Assembly (NCBI RefSeq): GCF_000182565.1
Contig: NW_015971543.1
Coordinates: 1,401,701-1,465,700 of the forward strand
Direction: 5' to 3'
Source: Spizellomyces punctatus DAOM BR117
Lineage: Eukaryota; Chytridiomycota; Chytridiomycetes; Spizellomycetales; Spizellomycetaceae
DNA: 64,000 nt
The notes under the pieces were generated by a model that made no database searches, had not been told where the DNA came from, and saw only the letters and a program-made list of their open reading frames with translations. Shown piece by piece: positions 23,710 through 32,284 of this stretch; the stretch's first letter is position 1, and the number at the start of each line of letters is the position of its first letter. The position numbers and the translations under genes are program-made.

Positions 23710-26193
23710 ATGCCGCCCGCGCTTGACACCCACCTCGATGAGGACGAGCTCGCAGAAATTGACTTCTCCGACATTGAAGAGCGATACCGTGTTGATCTTC
23801 CCACCGGCTTCGACACGGTTGTCGTTGTCGACAATGTTCCGGTTGTCGGAGACGCCAAAAGGGAGAAGCTTCTTACCATGATCCGTAAAATGTTTTCGAA
23901 TATGGGAGCGATCAAGGATTTGCATATGCCAACTGACCCGAAAACCGGGGAATCTAAAGGGTTTCTCTTCATTGATTTTGAGACACCTGAAGGAGCGGCA
24001 ATGGCTGTAAGACACGGCAACGGTACACGGCTGGACAAGAGGCACGTCCTTGCCGTCAACCGGTTTGACGATATTGAGACGTACACGAGTGTAAGCGACG
24101 AATATCAAGAGCCCGAAGAGGAACCTTTTGTGGAGAAGGAGTACATGAAGAGCTGGCTCGGGGATCCCCGTGCGCGTGATCAGTGGGTTATGATGAAGGG
24201 AGAAGACGTTAGCATTTACTGGAACAACAAAGGCGAGCAGCCTGATTTGGTGCACAGCAGAAGCGTAAGTTCTTGTCTTTTGCGCTGTACAGCAGCGTGA
24301 ACTGTTGGCTGATACGTATTCAATAAACAGAACTGGTCCGACATGTACGTCTCTTGGTCGCCCAAAGGTACATACCTTGCAACCTTCCACAAGCAGGGTA
24401 TCGTCTTGTGGGGAGGTCCAAGCTGGAGCAAAATCGTTCGATTTCCACATACCAACGTCAAGCTCATCGACTTCAGCCCCAATGAAAAATACCTGACCAC
24501 TTGGAGCCATGAGCCTTTTGTAACTCCTGAAGGAGAGCATCATGTAAGTGATAGATCGTCGTTTTGTTAGTATCTCCGTCAAATGATGATCACACAACAC
24601 ATGAGGAGTTGTATGAGCGCATACCAGCTCCTCGTTGCATGCGAGTAGAGCTATGTCGCGTGGATTATCAAAAAGAACAGAGATCTGATGACATACGCGG
24701 TTATTTCCTATCGCCATTTTCCAAATGAATTAAATCTTGATTCCTTCTAGCACATTGCGATTTGGGATATTGTTACCGGAAGAAAGCTGCGTACCTTCCC
24801 CCTTGAATCGTCAGCGTTAGGTCAACAAGACGGCAAACAGAACACAGTTAAAATTGACTGGCCTATGTTCAAATGGTCTCACGATGACAAGTACGTTGCC
24901 CGTATGTTACCGGACATGATCAGTGTATACGAGACTCCGGGAATGGGTTTGCTGGATAAGAAGAGCTTCAAGGTGCGCCTCAGGATTGCATTTTGCGATT
25001 AACTTCTTCTATAACTGACGTTCTATATGAACAACAGATCCCTGGTGTCAAGTCATTCGCTTGGTCACCCTCCGACCATATTTTGAGCTACTGGACCCCC
25101 GAAAGCGGTAATATCCCAGCGCGTGTCACTTTGACCCAGGTTCCTAGTCGCAACACCGTCCGAACCAAGAATTTATTCAATGTCATTGATGTAAGTATTT
25201 TGCCTTCGTTGGTCGGACCGACAGATTACTCATTGCTGAGTTCAGTGTAAATTGTACTGGCAATCGGCTGGAGACTACCTCCTCGTCAGAGTTGAACGAG
25301 TAAAAACAAAGAAGTCGACCATGACCAACTTTGAGGTGTTCCGCATGCGTGAAAAGGATGTGCCTGTTGACGTGTCGGAGATTGACAGCAACATAGAAGT
25401 TACCAATATCTTCTGGGAGCCAGCAGGGCCGCGCTTTGCGGTACTAGCTCAGGAAGGACAAAAGATTCTATGCAACTTTTATCAAATGGTCACAGCCAAG
25501 GATACGACAGCGGGAAAGAAAGGAGGCCCATCAGCAACTGACCTTGCTCAAGGCGTGAAATTGCTCAAGTCGGTAGATGCAAAGGGCACAAATCAGGTGA
25601 TATGGTCACCGAAAGGACGATTCTGCGTATTAGCGGGTGTTCGGGCTTTCCAAGGAGAACTTCAATTCTGGGATGTGGATGAGCTCATTTTGATGAACAC
25701 TGGCGAACATTACATGTGCACAGACGTTGAATGGGACCCTACTGGACGATACGTAACCACCTCTGTGTCCTGGTGGCGTGTTCAGAGTGATACTGGTTTT
25801 ATCATGTGGACATTTACAGGTCAAGTTCTGGCCAAGCAGAGCGTCCCATTCTTCAAACAATTGTTGTGGCGCCCACGACCACCTATTCTCCTGAGTCCCG
25901 AAAAACAAAAGCAAATACGAAAGAATCTCAAAGAGTACAGCAAGCAATTTGAGGAGGAGGATGCGGCTCAGACTAAAGCCGTCAGTCGGGAAGTGCTCGA
26001 AAAGCGGGTACGCCTTTGGAAGGAGTGGAACGAATATGTCGCTCGTGTGCGGGACGATTACGAACGTGCAAAGGATCTTCGAACCGATATCTGGGGCTTC
26101 GATCCTGAAGAGGTGGATGAAGGAGAAGTTGAGGGTGTTGAGGAATGGGTGGAGGAGATCATTGAAGAAACGGAGGAAATCGTGGAAGACTAG
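23710..26193 (+). CDS. eIF3b: eIF3 subunit b (Prt1-type translation initiation factor)
   Basis: Five exons (23710-24264, 24331-24543, 24751-24972, 25038-25190, 25246-26193) encode 696 residues. The N-terminal RRM contains [11 protein letters not shown] and GFLFIDFE; the WD/beta-propeller region includes [44 protein letters not shown] and [12 protein letters not shown], followed by the eIF3b hallmark FTGQVL with [11 protein letters not shown] and an acidic coiled tail ending [13 protein letters not shown]. eIF3b scaffolds the eIF3 complex on the 40S subunit and takes part in scanning. Introns 1, 3 and 4 are 66, 65 and 55 nt, whereas intron 2 is 207 nt and holds a box C/D snoRNA candidate. It shares a 715-bp divergent upstream region with TOM40. 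Confidence 0.97.
24578..24692 (+). ncRNA. Box C/D snoRNA candidate in eIF3b intron 2
   Basis: Within the only long intron of eIF3b (24544-24750) a perfect C box ATGATGA (24583-24589) and D box CTGA (24685-24688) are closed by a 4-bp stem GTCA/TGAC (24578-24581 with 24689-24692). The D box lies about 45 nt upstream of the probable branch site, as in the three snoRNA-bearing introns near 30.5 kb. An internal hairpin GAGGAG/CTCCTC (about 24603-24633) makes it longer (115 nt) than the others. I could not assign an rRNA target to the sequence upstream of the D box. Confidence 0.55.
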
Positions 26194-26392
26194 AGGCGGC
26201 GGGATGCCCAAATTTTTTATGATCTTGCAGGCGTTTGGGATCATACAAATATACGCATGATAGAGCACTGGCATGTCTATTCCAAAACCGCAGTGTTTGA
26301 GAAATTTCAATGTGATTCGACTCATTCCTAGCGTCCACTTGTATCTATTTTGTATGTCAGGTAATGCCCTTTATACATGCAATCCCTTTTCT

Positions 26393-27199
26393 TTACAGAT
26401 TTCCCTCCAGATCTCCCCATTTCTTCCTCTTCCTCCTATTATCCTTCGTCTTTGAAAATTCTCTCAGAATCTTTAATCCCATTGCACGCCCGCCTAGACC
26501 CCATCTAGCTGCAATCCAGTGTCGTTGTTCGATTTCAACAAATCCCGTGGATAGTATTATGTATGTCATCCGGTAGTGGCCTTTCCCGAGAACGATGGAG
26601 AGGACGTCTGGTAAGATGGCATAGGTGCAGGGTGCTGGATTTGTTAAAAGGGTCATGGCGGTTTCGAGGTGGTTTCGGAGTGCTGTGATGTACCACAGGA
26701 GGATTGTTATGGTTGTCTCAGGTGATGATCGGATGGTTGCTGGGGAGGGCGACTTTGACGTTGCCCATCCGATTCGGAGAAGAGTTACAGGAAGGTAGAC
26801 GGGTGGTGATGGAATAGGTGATGGGGGATATTGGAGGGCCAAAGCATCATGGCACCATATTGGGTTTCCTTTGTCTGGTTTTCCTTTTCGCACAATTTTG
26901 GAGGCGACGTAGCTAGCCAGGATCCGACAAGTCGTTTGGTCAAGCCAACATGCTGGCCACCTATTATGAAGAATCCCAATTTCCACCGTCCATAGTTCAA
27001 CTTTTCCGAGTGTCTCGGGATGTGTTGCGATCCATTTTGCTTTGGTGTGAGGGGAACGGATCAAATGTGATATTCTTCGACTGGTTAACGCGAGATGTCC
27101 CAGGGTGATGGGATGTGAAATGTTTAGGATAATCTGTAGGAGGATTTCTGGTGGTAGGAATGGAAGGGATGGAGTAGATGACAAGTTATGGTGTCCCAT
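26393..27199 (-). CDS. F-box-like protein, unknown function
   Basis: An unspliced 268-residue frame, convergent with eIF3b (200 bp apart). Residues about 12-50 (LPFLPPEILLQIILNISHP ... LALTSRRISHLI) resemble an F-box: a proline-started LPPEILLxII helix followed by a second helix with xLxLTSRRIxxLI. The rest contains W- and P-rich segments and a basic tail (KTKDNRRKRKKWG), with possible ankyrin-like helices near ILPDVLSIVLGKGHYRMTYI. If the F-box is genuine, it would link substrates to a Skp1-Cullin1 ubiquitin ligase. No substrate domain is recognised. Confidence 0.6.
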   Translation of the reverse strand: MGHHNLSSTPSLPFLPPEILLQIILNISHPITLGHLALTSRRISHLIRSPHTKAKWIATHPETLGKVELWTVEIGILHNRWPACWLDQTTCRILASYVASKIVRKGKPDKGNPIWCHDALALQYPPSPIPSPPVYLPVTLLRIGWATSKSPSPATIRSSPETTITILLWYITALRNHLETAMTLLTNPAPCTYAILPDVLSIVLGKGHYRMTYIILSTGFVEIEQRHWIAARWGLGGRAMGLKILREFSKTKDNRRKRKKWGDLEGNL

Positions 27200-28097
27200 T
27201 TGCGACAGTTTTTTTGGGTCGATCGAGCTTTGCGATTGCCGACAAGGTAGTTCAGATTGGCTTACGTGACTGTCCGCTTCATGTCGGGCCTACCAGGACG
27301 CAGCTCTTGGTTTCTCTCCCGCGCGATTTCGTACCGTTGGTTGAGGCAGTGAACTGGGAACAAATATGGCTGGACGTCTATAGTACATGTAGCGACAGTT
27401 GACAACGGACAAATATTAATATACACGCGATCTGTATAGATGCCAGTGTGGGCACCGGGGCAACCTACTGCAGATAACGACAGGAAAGATGTAGCAGGAA
27501 GCGTAAGGCTGTCAAAACGCTTGTTGCCATGTATCGCACAAGGAGGGACCGCTGATGAAAACGTGTCAACCTTATTACAGTTGGGTCAAGCCATCAAACC
27601 ACAAGGTTCTTGTTCTTCTGACAAACAACCATGGTTCGACATTTTCTCCAAGAATAAGGGATGTGTGATCGGTTAGCAGGCAGGTATTGTGCTCAGTGGC
27701 CTTTCAAGTATCCTTCTCCTCGGTTGAGTACCTGGAGCTTTATTTTCCACAATCCGCTGAATGTGACAGCTTGGGTTAATTCCTTTTACAATAGCATCTA
27801 GCGACTTCCATGGCAGTCCATGGCAGTCCGTGGTCAACGGCACAACTGCAGTCAACCTACAAAGGATAGGTGACATACGCAAACCTGCCAGTGATGATTT
27901 TGTGGATAAGATGGGCTTGTTTTACGTAAAAACTTTGGTCTCTCAAAACTGAATAATCGCGTCATGGTTCATGTACAGAGAGGCCTGCGTAAAAACTACC
28001 TACAAGCTGATTCCCTTCGTCCATATTCACACAGAGCAGCGCAAAGAATTCTTGATACCACCAGAATCTCAGCTTTCAATCACTCCATACTCACGCC
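27200..28097. other. Intergenic with a short CCATGGCAGT repeat
   Basis: Nothing recognised apart from a tandem TCCATGGCAG unit repeated about 2.5 times at 27806-27832. Short open frames look non-coding. Confidence 0.5.
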
Positions 28098-28493
28098 ATG
28101 GCTTCTCTAACATCGATCCGCCGCTTCACGACAACCTCTCTTGCCTTCAACAAAAATCCTTTAAAGCATCCCATCAAATCCGCTGCAGAAGCCGTGAAAA
28201 ATGCAGCACAAGCCTTCAAAGAAGACGGTTCAATTGGAAAGCAGTTTACTACAGAGGGCGCGGTTGGCGGTACCGCCGAGAAAGTAGCAGAAACCACCGA
28301 ACATCTGGCGAAAAAGGTTGAACAGAATCCTGATGAGGCCAAAGAGGAGGCAAAGCGAGCTGCCGAAAAGGCAAAGCATGAGACTAAACGCTCTGCTGAG
28401 GATACAGCGAACAAGGCGAGGAGGACCACCGAGGAACTGCGGGAGAAAGCCAAAGATGCTATTGCGACAGATCCCGGCTTCAGGAGGGTTTAG
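28098..28493 (+). CDS. LEA-like mitochondrial protein
   Basis: An unspliced 131-residue protein. The N-terminus MASLTSIRRFTTTSLAF is rich in Arg/Ser/Thr, lacks acids and resembles a mitochondrial presequence. Next come SIGKQFTTEGAVGGTAEKV, common in fungal LEA-like proteins, and a long amphipathic Ala/Lys/Glu helix (EEAKRAAEKAKHETKRSAED ...) of the group 3 LEA type, ending DPGFRRV. Such proteins are disordered when hydrated and protect membranes or proteins during desiccation or stress. Matrix location is inferred from the presequence. Confidence 0.78.
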   Translation: MASLTSIRRFTTTSLAFNKNPLKHPIKSAAEAVKNAAQAFKEDGSIGKQFTTEGAVGGTAEKVAETTEHLAKKVEQNPDEAKEEAKRAAEKAKHETKRSAEDTANKARRTTEELREKAKDAIATDPGFRRV

Positions 28494-28839
28494 GGAGACA
28501 ACATTTTGTGAGATTATACTGCATACATTGCAATTCCCAATCTGTACATGGCTTTCTGAATACTTGAGGTCATTCTGCTTGTATTGCTTGATGTCGATTC
28601 CTTTGAACTCTTTCCGACTGTTATGTAATATACTCAGTATGGCGCAGTCATGGTGTAATTTATCCCCAAACGGTCGATCTCCCTCCTTCGTGTTTCTCCG
28701 CTCTTTCGTGTTCGTTTGAGGCTTTTTGTCCGCCAGTGCAGCATGACGCATTAACATCAACAACCTTATTTCAAGCAGACCGCTGTCGCCTTTCATTGAG
28801 TTCACCCCACCAGACGTCCTCTGTATATTCATTGCTATT
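28494..28839. other. Short intergenic spacer
   Basis: No gene seen; it contains the 3' flank of the LEA-like gene and the probable promoter of the DUF1295 gene. Confidence 0.5.
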
Positions 28840-29802
28840 ATGGGCCCCGCTGGAGAGACTCTGCTCACCGTCCTCATTCTGGACTATGCCATTCAGCTCG
28901 CCTTTTACCTGATATCCGCCCCGCTAAAGACAGAAAAGCTGTACGATGCGTCTGGAGCATTGACTTTCTTTGCATGCACGCTCACTGCACTGCTCTGGCG
29001 ACGAGATGGGCAGAGTCTGGACGATTTGTCGGCTAGGCAGATCTTGGTTGCGGTGCTGGTGATCGTGTGGTGCCTGCGACTAGGAACCTTTCTGGCGATT
29101 CGGTGCGTACAGAATTACTCTATATAGTCAGAACTATGTTTATGCTAAGTTCATTTTTCACGTTAGAGTGTCAAAAACAGAGGACAAGCGGTTCGAAAAA
29201 TTCAAACATAACCCGATCAAATTCTCAGTCGTGTGGTTCATGCAGGCATTTTGGGTGTTCATGACCGCCTTTCCAGTTTACATTGTTCTGGGAAACCCTA
29301 GCAAAAGCCAACGATCCTTTGGTGCCTCTGATATTATTGGCCTTATAATTTGGGTGTACGGATTCGTCGTTGAAGTCGTGGCGGATTCCCAAAAGTTTCG
29401 ATTCAAGAACCGCCACCCCAGAGACTTTGTTAGTACTGGCATATGGCGCTACTCTCGCTATGCCAACTACAATGGTGAGATCTTCCTCTGGATCGGAATG
29501 TTTATCCTCTGTGCACGAGGATTTGAAGAAGGGTGGCAGTGGGTCTCGATCATATCCCCGATTTTCGTGGCCTGCTTGATTATCTTTGTCAGTGGGGTAA
29601 AACTGTCCGAGCAAGCGGCGGCGGAAAAGTACGGTGATCGCGAAGGTATGTGAGACGTGGTTGATAGCACTTGAATATTTAACCAAGAACTCATCCAATG
29701 TCTATAGACTATCAATTGTATAGGGCGCAAACGAGTAAATTCTTTTTGTGGCCACCAAAGAACATTAAGTCGAAGGTAACAGACCAACAGGCAGCTGTTT
29801 AG
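28840..29802 (+). CDS. DUF1295 membrane protein (steroid 5-alpha-reductase-like fold)
   Basis: Three exons (28840-29102, 29167-29645, 29708-29802; introns of 64 and 62 nt) give 278 residues. Several membrane helices are visible (LLTVLILDYAIQLAFYLI, ILVAVLVIVWCLRLGTFLAI, FMQAFWVFMTAFPVYIVLG, IIGLIIWVYGFVVEVVADS). The family signature follows: DSQKFRFKNRHP, GIWRYSRYANYNGEIFLWIG and KYGDRE-DYQLYRAQTSKFF, the last completed by splicing. DUF1295 proteins share the C-terminal catalytic fold of steroid 5-alpha reductases and ICMT-like enzymes and sit in the ER; substrates are mostly unknown. Confidence 0.9.
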
Positions 29803-30049
29803 CCATGTACTTAGATCCTGATACGGTTGTTATGCTATAGTCCACGTAGGCCAATAGTGTCGATAAGAGAATAATGATCTTACATACTAGTAAAACTACT
29901 GCGTTTGTTCATGTCTCATACATAAGCTCCCCCATGGCTTGAATTCGCTGTGAATTATGCCGATCATGAGCTGGTTCATGAGATCGGGAGCATATCACGT
30001 GATTGTAGCTGCGCCACACCTTTTATTTCTTTTTAAACGAGCCCATCTT
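29803..30049. promoter_or_regulatory. Probable promoter of the snoRNA host locus
   Basis: A 10-bp palindrome ATCACGTGAT (29994-30003, E-box core CACGTG) and an AT-rich TTTTTAAA element (about 30029-30036) lie just upstream of the inferred first exon. CACGTG sites are frequent in promoters of fungal ribosome-related genes; the assignment is inferred. Confidence 0.35.
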
Positions 30050-30274
30050 CGATCGTAGCTCACTTGTCGTCTTTACCTCCTAGCGGAACTGGTTGGATAC
30101 AAGAGCATCCATGCTTTCCATGTCGCCCGATCCAGATCCTTTCTAGGCGGATATGACGATACTGGAGATAGTATGTGACTCCTGCTTTTGTGTGGATCTC
30201 GCCATCTGCTGGGCACACTTTGCGCTTGAGACCATTGGGTAAGTCCACACATCTGTTTTCTGCCCTGTGCTACC

Positions 30275-30362
30275 ATTTCCATGAGGAAAAGATGACCTAT
30301 ACGATCGGAAAGCCCCATGTCGATATTAGTCATTAGAAAAGTTTCAGCCTTGTCTGAGAAAT
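30275..30362 (+). ncRNA. Box C/D snoRNA, snR41-like 18S guide
   Basis: In intron A. C box ATGAGGA (30281-30287, one change from ATGATGA) and D box CTGA (30354-30357) are enclosed by a 5-bp stem ATTTC/GAAAT. The 14 nt 30339-30352 (AAGTTTCAGCCTTG), one nt upstream of the D box, are a perfect antisense match to the conserved 18S segment CAAGGCTGAAACTT. The rule of the fifth nucleotide upstream of box D picks the first G of AAGG, the residue I remember as yeast Gm1126, guided by snR41. The D box is 48 nt upstream of the branch site. Confidence 0.82.
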
Positions 30363-30501
30363 CGTAGCCTAGAGCTTGAATGTTTGCATATGAGTATCAG
30401 TCGGCTAACGTGTTTGTTTTGTGTACGTTAGAGCGTTGAAAAGGTGATACCTTTCAGCGAAGCGATACTGGTGAGTTGATATTTTTTGTATGGGAGGAAT
30501 T

Positions 30502-30588
30502 GGGGAATGATGAAGTCATATAGACGGGCGGACGGAAAGGTGTCTTACAAGCACCATTTATCATGTCGAATGTCTATTTGCTGACCCT
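30502..30588 (+). ncRNA. Box C/D snoRNA, snR70/SNORD43-like 18S guide
   Basis: In intron B. Perfect C box ATGATGA (30507-30513) and D box CTGA (30581-30584), terminal stem GGGG/CCCT with one G-U pair. An internal D-prime-like box CGGA (30533-30536) is preceded by GACGGGCGG (30523-30531), antisense to the decoding-centre sequence CCGCCCGTC of 18S rRNA. The fifth nucleotide upstream of that box pairs with the C equivalent to E. coli C1402, methylated in yeast (C1639, snR70) and human (C1703, SNORD43). The guide duplex is only 9 bp but is GC-rich. The D guide target is unknown. Confidence 0.75.
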
Positions 30589-30759
30589 TGCGTATTGGGC
30601 GAATTGTCGACTCTCTTTGTTATGAGATACTAATAAGGTCATTCTTCTCGCTCAAAGGTTGACACCTAGATATCACTCGCCGACTGGTGCCTCCGAGATG
30701 TCTTGCCATAGCTTACGGTAAGTGTCTCAAATGTCAAAACTGATGGATGTTGGGTTGGG

Positions 30760-30848
30760 CGCTTTGAAATGATTAGTGCGTTTACGTCTGCAAAGCCAGA
30801 CCAAATCATGGTGAATAAAAAACGTTCGGTTCATCAATGATCAAAGCG
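30760..30848 (+). ncRNA. Box C/D snoRNA candidate, target unknown
   Basis: In intron C. An 8-bp perfect terminal stem CGCTTTGA/TCAAAGCG (30760-30767 with 30841-30848) encloses a C box variant ATGATTA (30769-30775), a D box variant ATGA (30837-30840) and a C-prime-like ATGGTGA (30808-30814) preceded by a possible D-prime CAGA (30797-30800). Length, one-nt spacer between stem and C box, and D-to-branch distance (about 53 nt) match the two neighbours. Neither guide region matches an rRNA sequence I can recall. Confidence 0.62.
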
Positions 30849-31010
30849 AATGGTTTCGGATTGTTTTATAAAACTTTCACTCTGCCTTGTAACTAATGGT
30901 TTCTTGTCTTTCTTTCTTTGAAGCAGGTACGTGGTCAACATTTTGTTGTGATAGTATTAGCTATTAGAGTTTGCAGACACAAATGTTTACAATAAAATGG
31001 ACGAGCTATC

Positions 31011-32284
31011 ACCTGATAAAGCGGACTTGTGTGTGTTTCATCATCTTTTCCCTTGCAGCCCTGTTGGTAGATGCTCGAACCACGACGCTTCCGTCTTGGT
31101 GTACAGCAAAGGAGGCAATACGTTGGTGACAATTCATGGCATAGCTTTGACATTGCAGAGTTACTTGCTGATACCTGAGCGGCGCCATATGGATGTCTTG
31201 GAATTCATTGCATCAAGGGTTCGTTCATGCCCAATCAACTGTAGGTAAAATCTCTTTTGGATTGTGTGATGTAGCGCTGATTGAATGCAACTTCCCCACC
31301 AAGAACCCCTGGACACACGGTTTTTTTTTTTTTTTTTTCAAAGCTTGAGGACCGTTCTGTAGGGATCTTTTAGCGTTATGAAAAGGAATGACTGTCTGGT
31401 AACTCTTGGCTCCGATGGAGACATGGAGGGGAGGCTCACCGCTCTTGTGACTGATCGTTCCTTTGCCTTGCAACTTTATATAAAGATGCATTTGCAAAAG
31501 ACTTACACCATCGCTAGTCTTGACCGGTTCCGTTGATTTCGCCTGACCAAATTCCAGGTAAATTGTTGTTGGATTCTTATTCCCGTCGTGGTAAATGCGA
31601 CTGAAAAGCCCACTTTCGAATTGGAGCCGCTTTTTGTGGAATGCCACAAGTTACTCAAATCATTTTTCTTCTCCTGTCTCTCCCCCCAAAAGCAAACAGC
31701 CCAAAAGCACAGCCAAAAGACAAAAAATCAACATTTGCTCACCTGATGGAGAAATCACTCTTCACCCCACCTTGCCTAATGCAGATTATGTTCACAAAAT
31801 AAACGGGCGAAATAGTCATTTCTTAAAGGTCCCACAAAGTTTTGATGGAACACACAATTGTCCAAAGGTGTGAGATCTTCATCATCTTGCAAAACGCGTT
31901 GAACCGCTAGACTTGTTTTTTTTTTTTTCCTTCTGTGCGTTTCTGGCACACTTCCGCTTCCAAAGGGATTTTGAAGAAGAAAAAATAAAGTGAACAGAAG
32001 GGGGACAAACGGTGCCGCAAAAGGGAAACTCACCACAAAAGAGAAATATATGACTTGTTAAGAAAAAAAAAAACCATAAGTAACATTACTCCCAATGGTT
32101 TTGTTTGAGTTGCAAGCTGTGCAATTGTTTCACTAGTTGAGAGACTGGACCATTTTTCTTTTTATTCCTCTGAACCTCATCATTTCCCCCACGAAACTCT
32201 ACATTCTGGAGGGCTTTTAGTGTGCTTTTTAAGTTTTCTTTATGGACGTTTGTCGTCTACGATAGCCCCTCATCTCCACCAGCT
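31011..32284. other. Unassigned region with poly(T) tracts and a minus-strand open frame
   Basis: A T18 run (31321-31338), a T-run around 31917-31928 and an A-run around 32063-32073 stand out. On the minus strand, 31647-31225 is open for 140 codons and contains a plausible segment (GLFSRIYHDGNKNPTTIYLE) followed by a strong donor GTAAGT near 31510; splicing to an acceptor 63 nt on keeps the frame (SGEPPLHVSIGAKS), but it then runs into the poly(A) tract. I cannot identify a product and leave it uncalled. The 5' part of the Frizzled-like gene follows. Confidence 0.35.

Larger units (their letters stand above)
30050..31010 (+). ncRNA. Spliced snoRNA host gene with three intronic box C/D snoRNAs
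   Basis: Four short exons with consensus splice sites: exon 1 to 30238; intron A 30239-30431 (GTAAGT, branch CTAAC at 30405); exon 2 30432-30470 (39 nt); intron B 30471-30657 (GTGAGT, branch TACTAAT at 30628); exon 3 to 30717; intron C 30718-30926 (GTAAGT, branch CTAAT at 30893, polypyrimidine tract, CAG); exon 4 with AATAAA at 30991. All three introns are 187-209 nt, against a local norm near 64, and each carries a C/D element. The joined exons have no long open frame, so a non-coding host of the UHG/GAS5 kind is the best reading. The 5' and 3' ends are approximate; an alternative acceptor for exon 3 lies at 30669. Confidence 0.72.

Noticed and set aside
30130-30240. Protein-coding reading of the first exon of the snoRNA host locus (ATG near 30153)
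   Set aside because: The frame is open in exon 1, but splicing to exon 2 leads to an immediate stop in the required phase.
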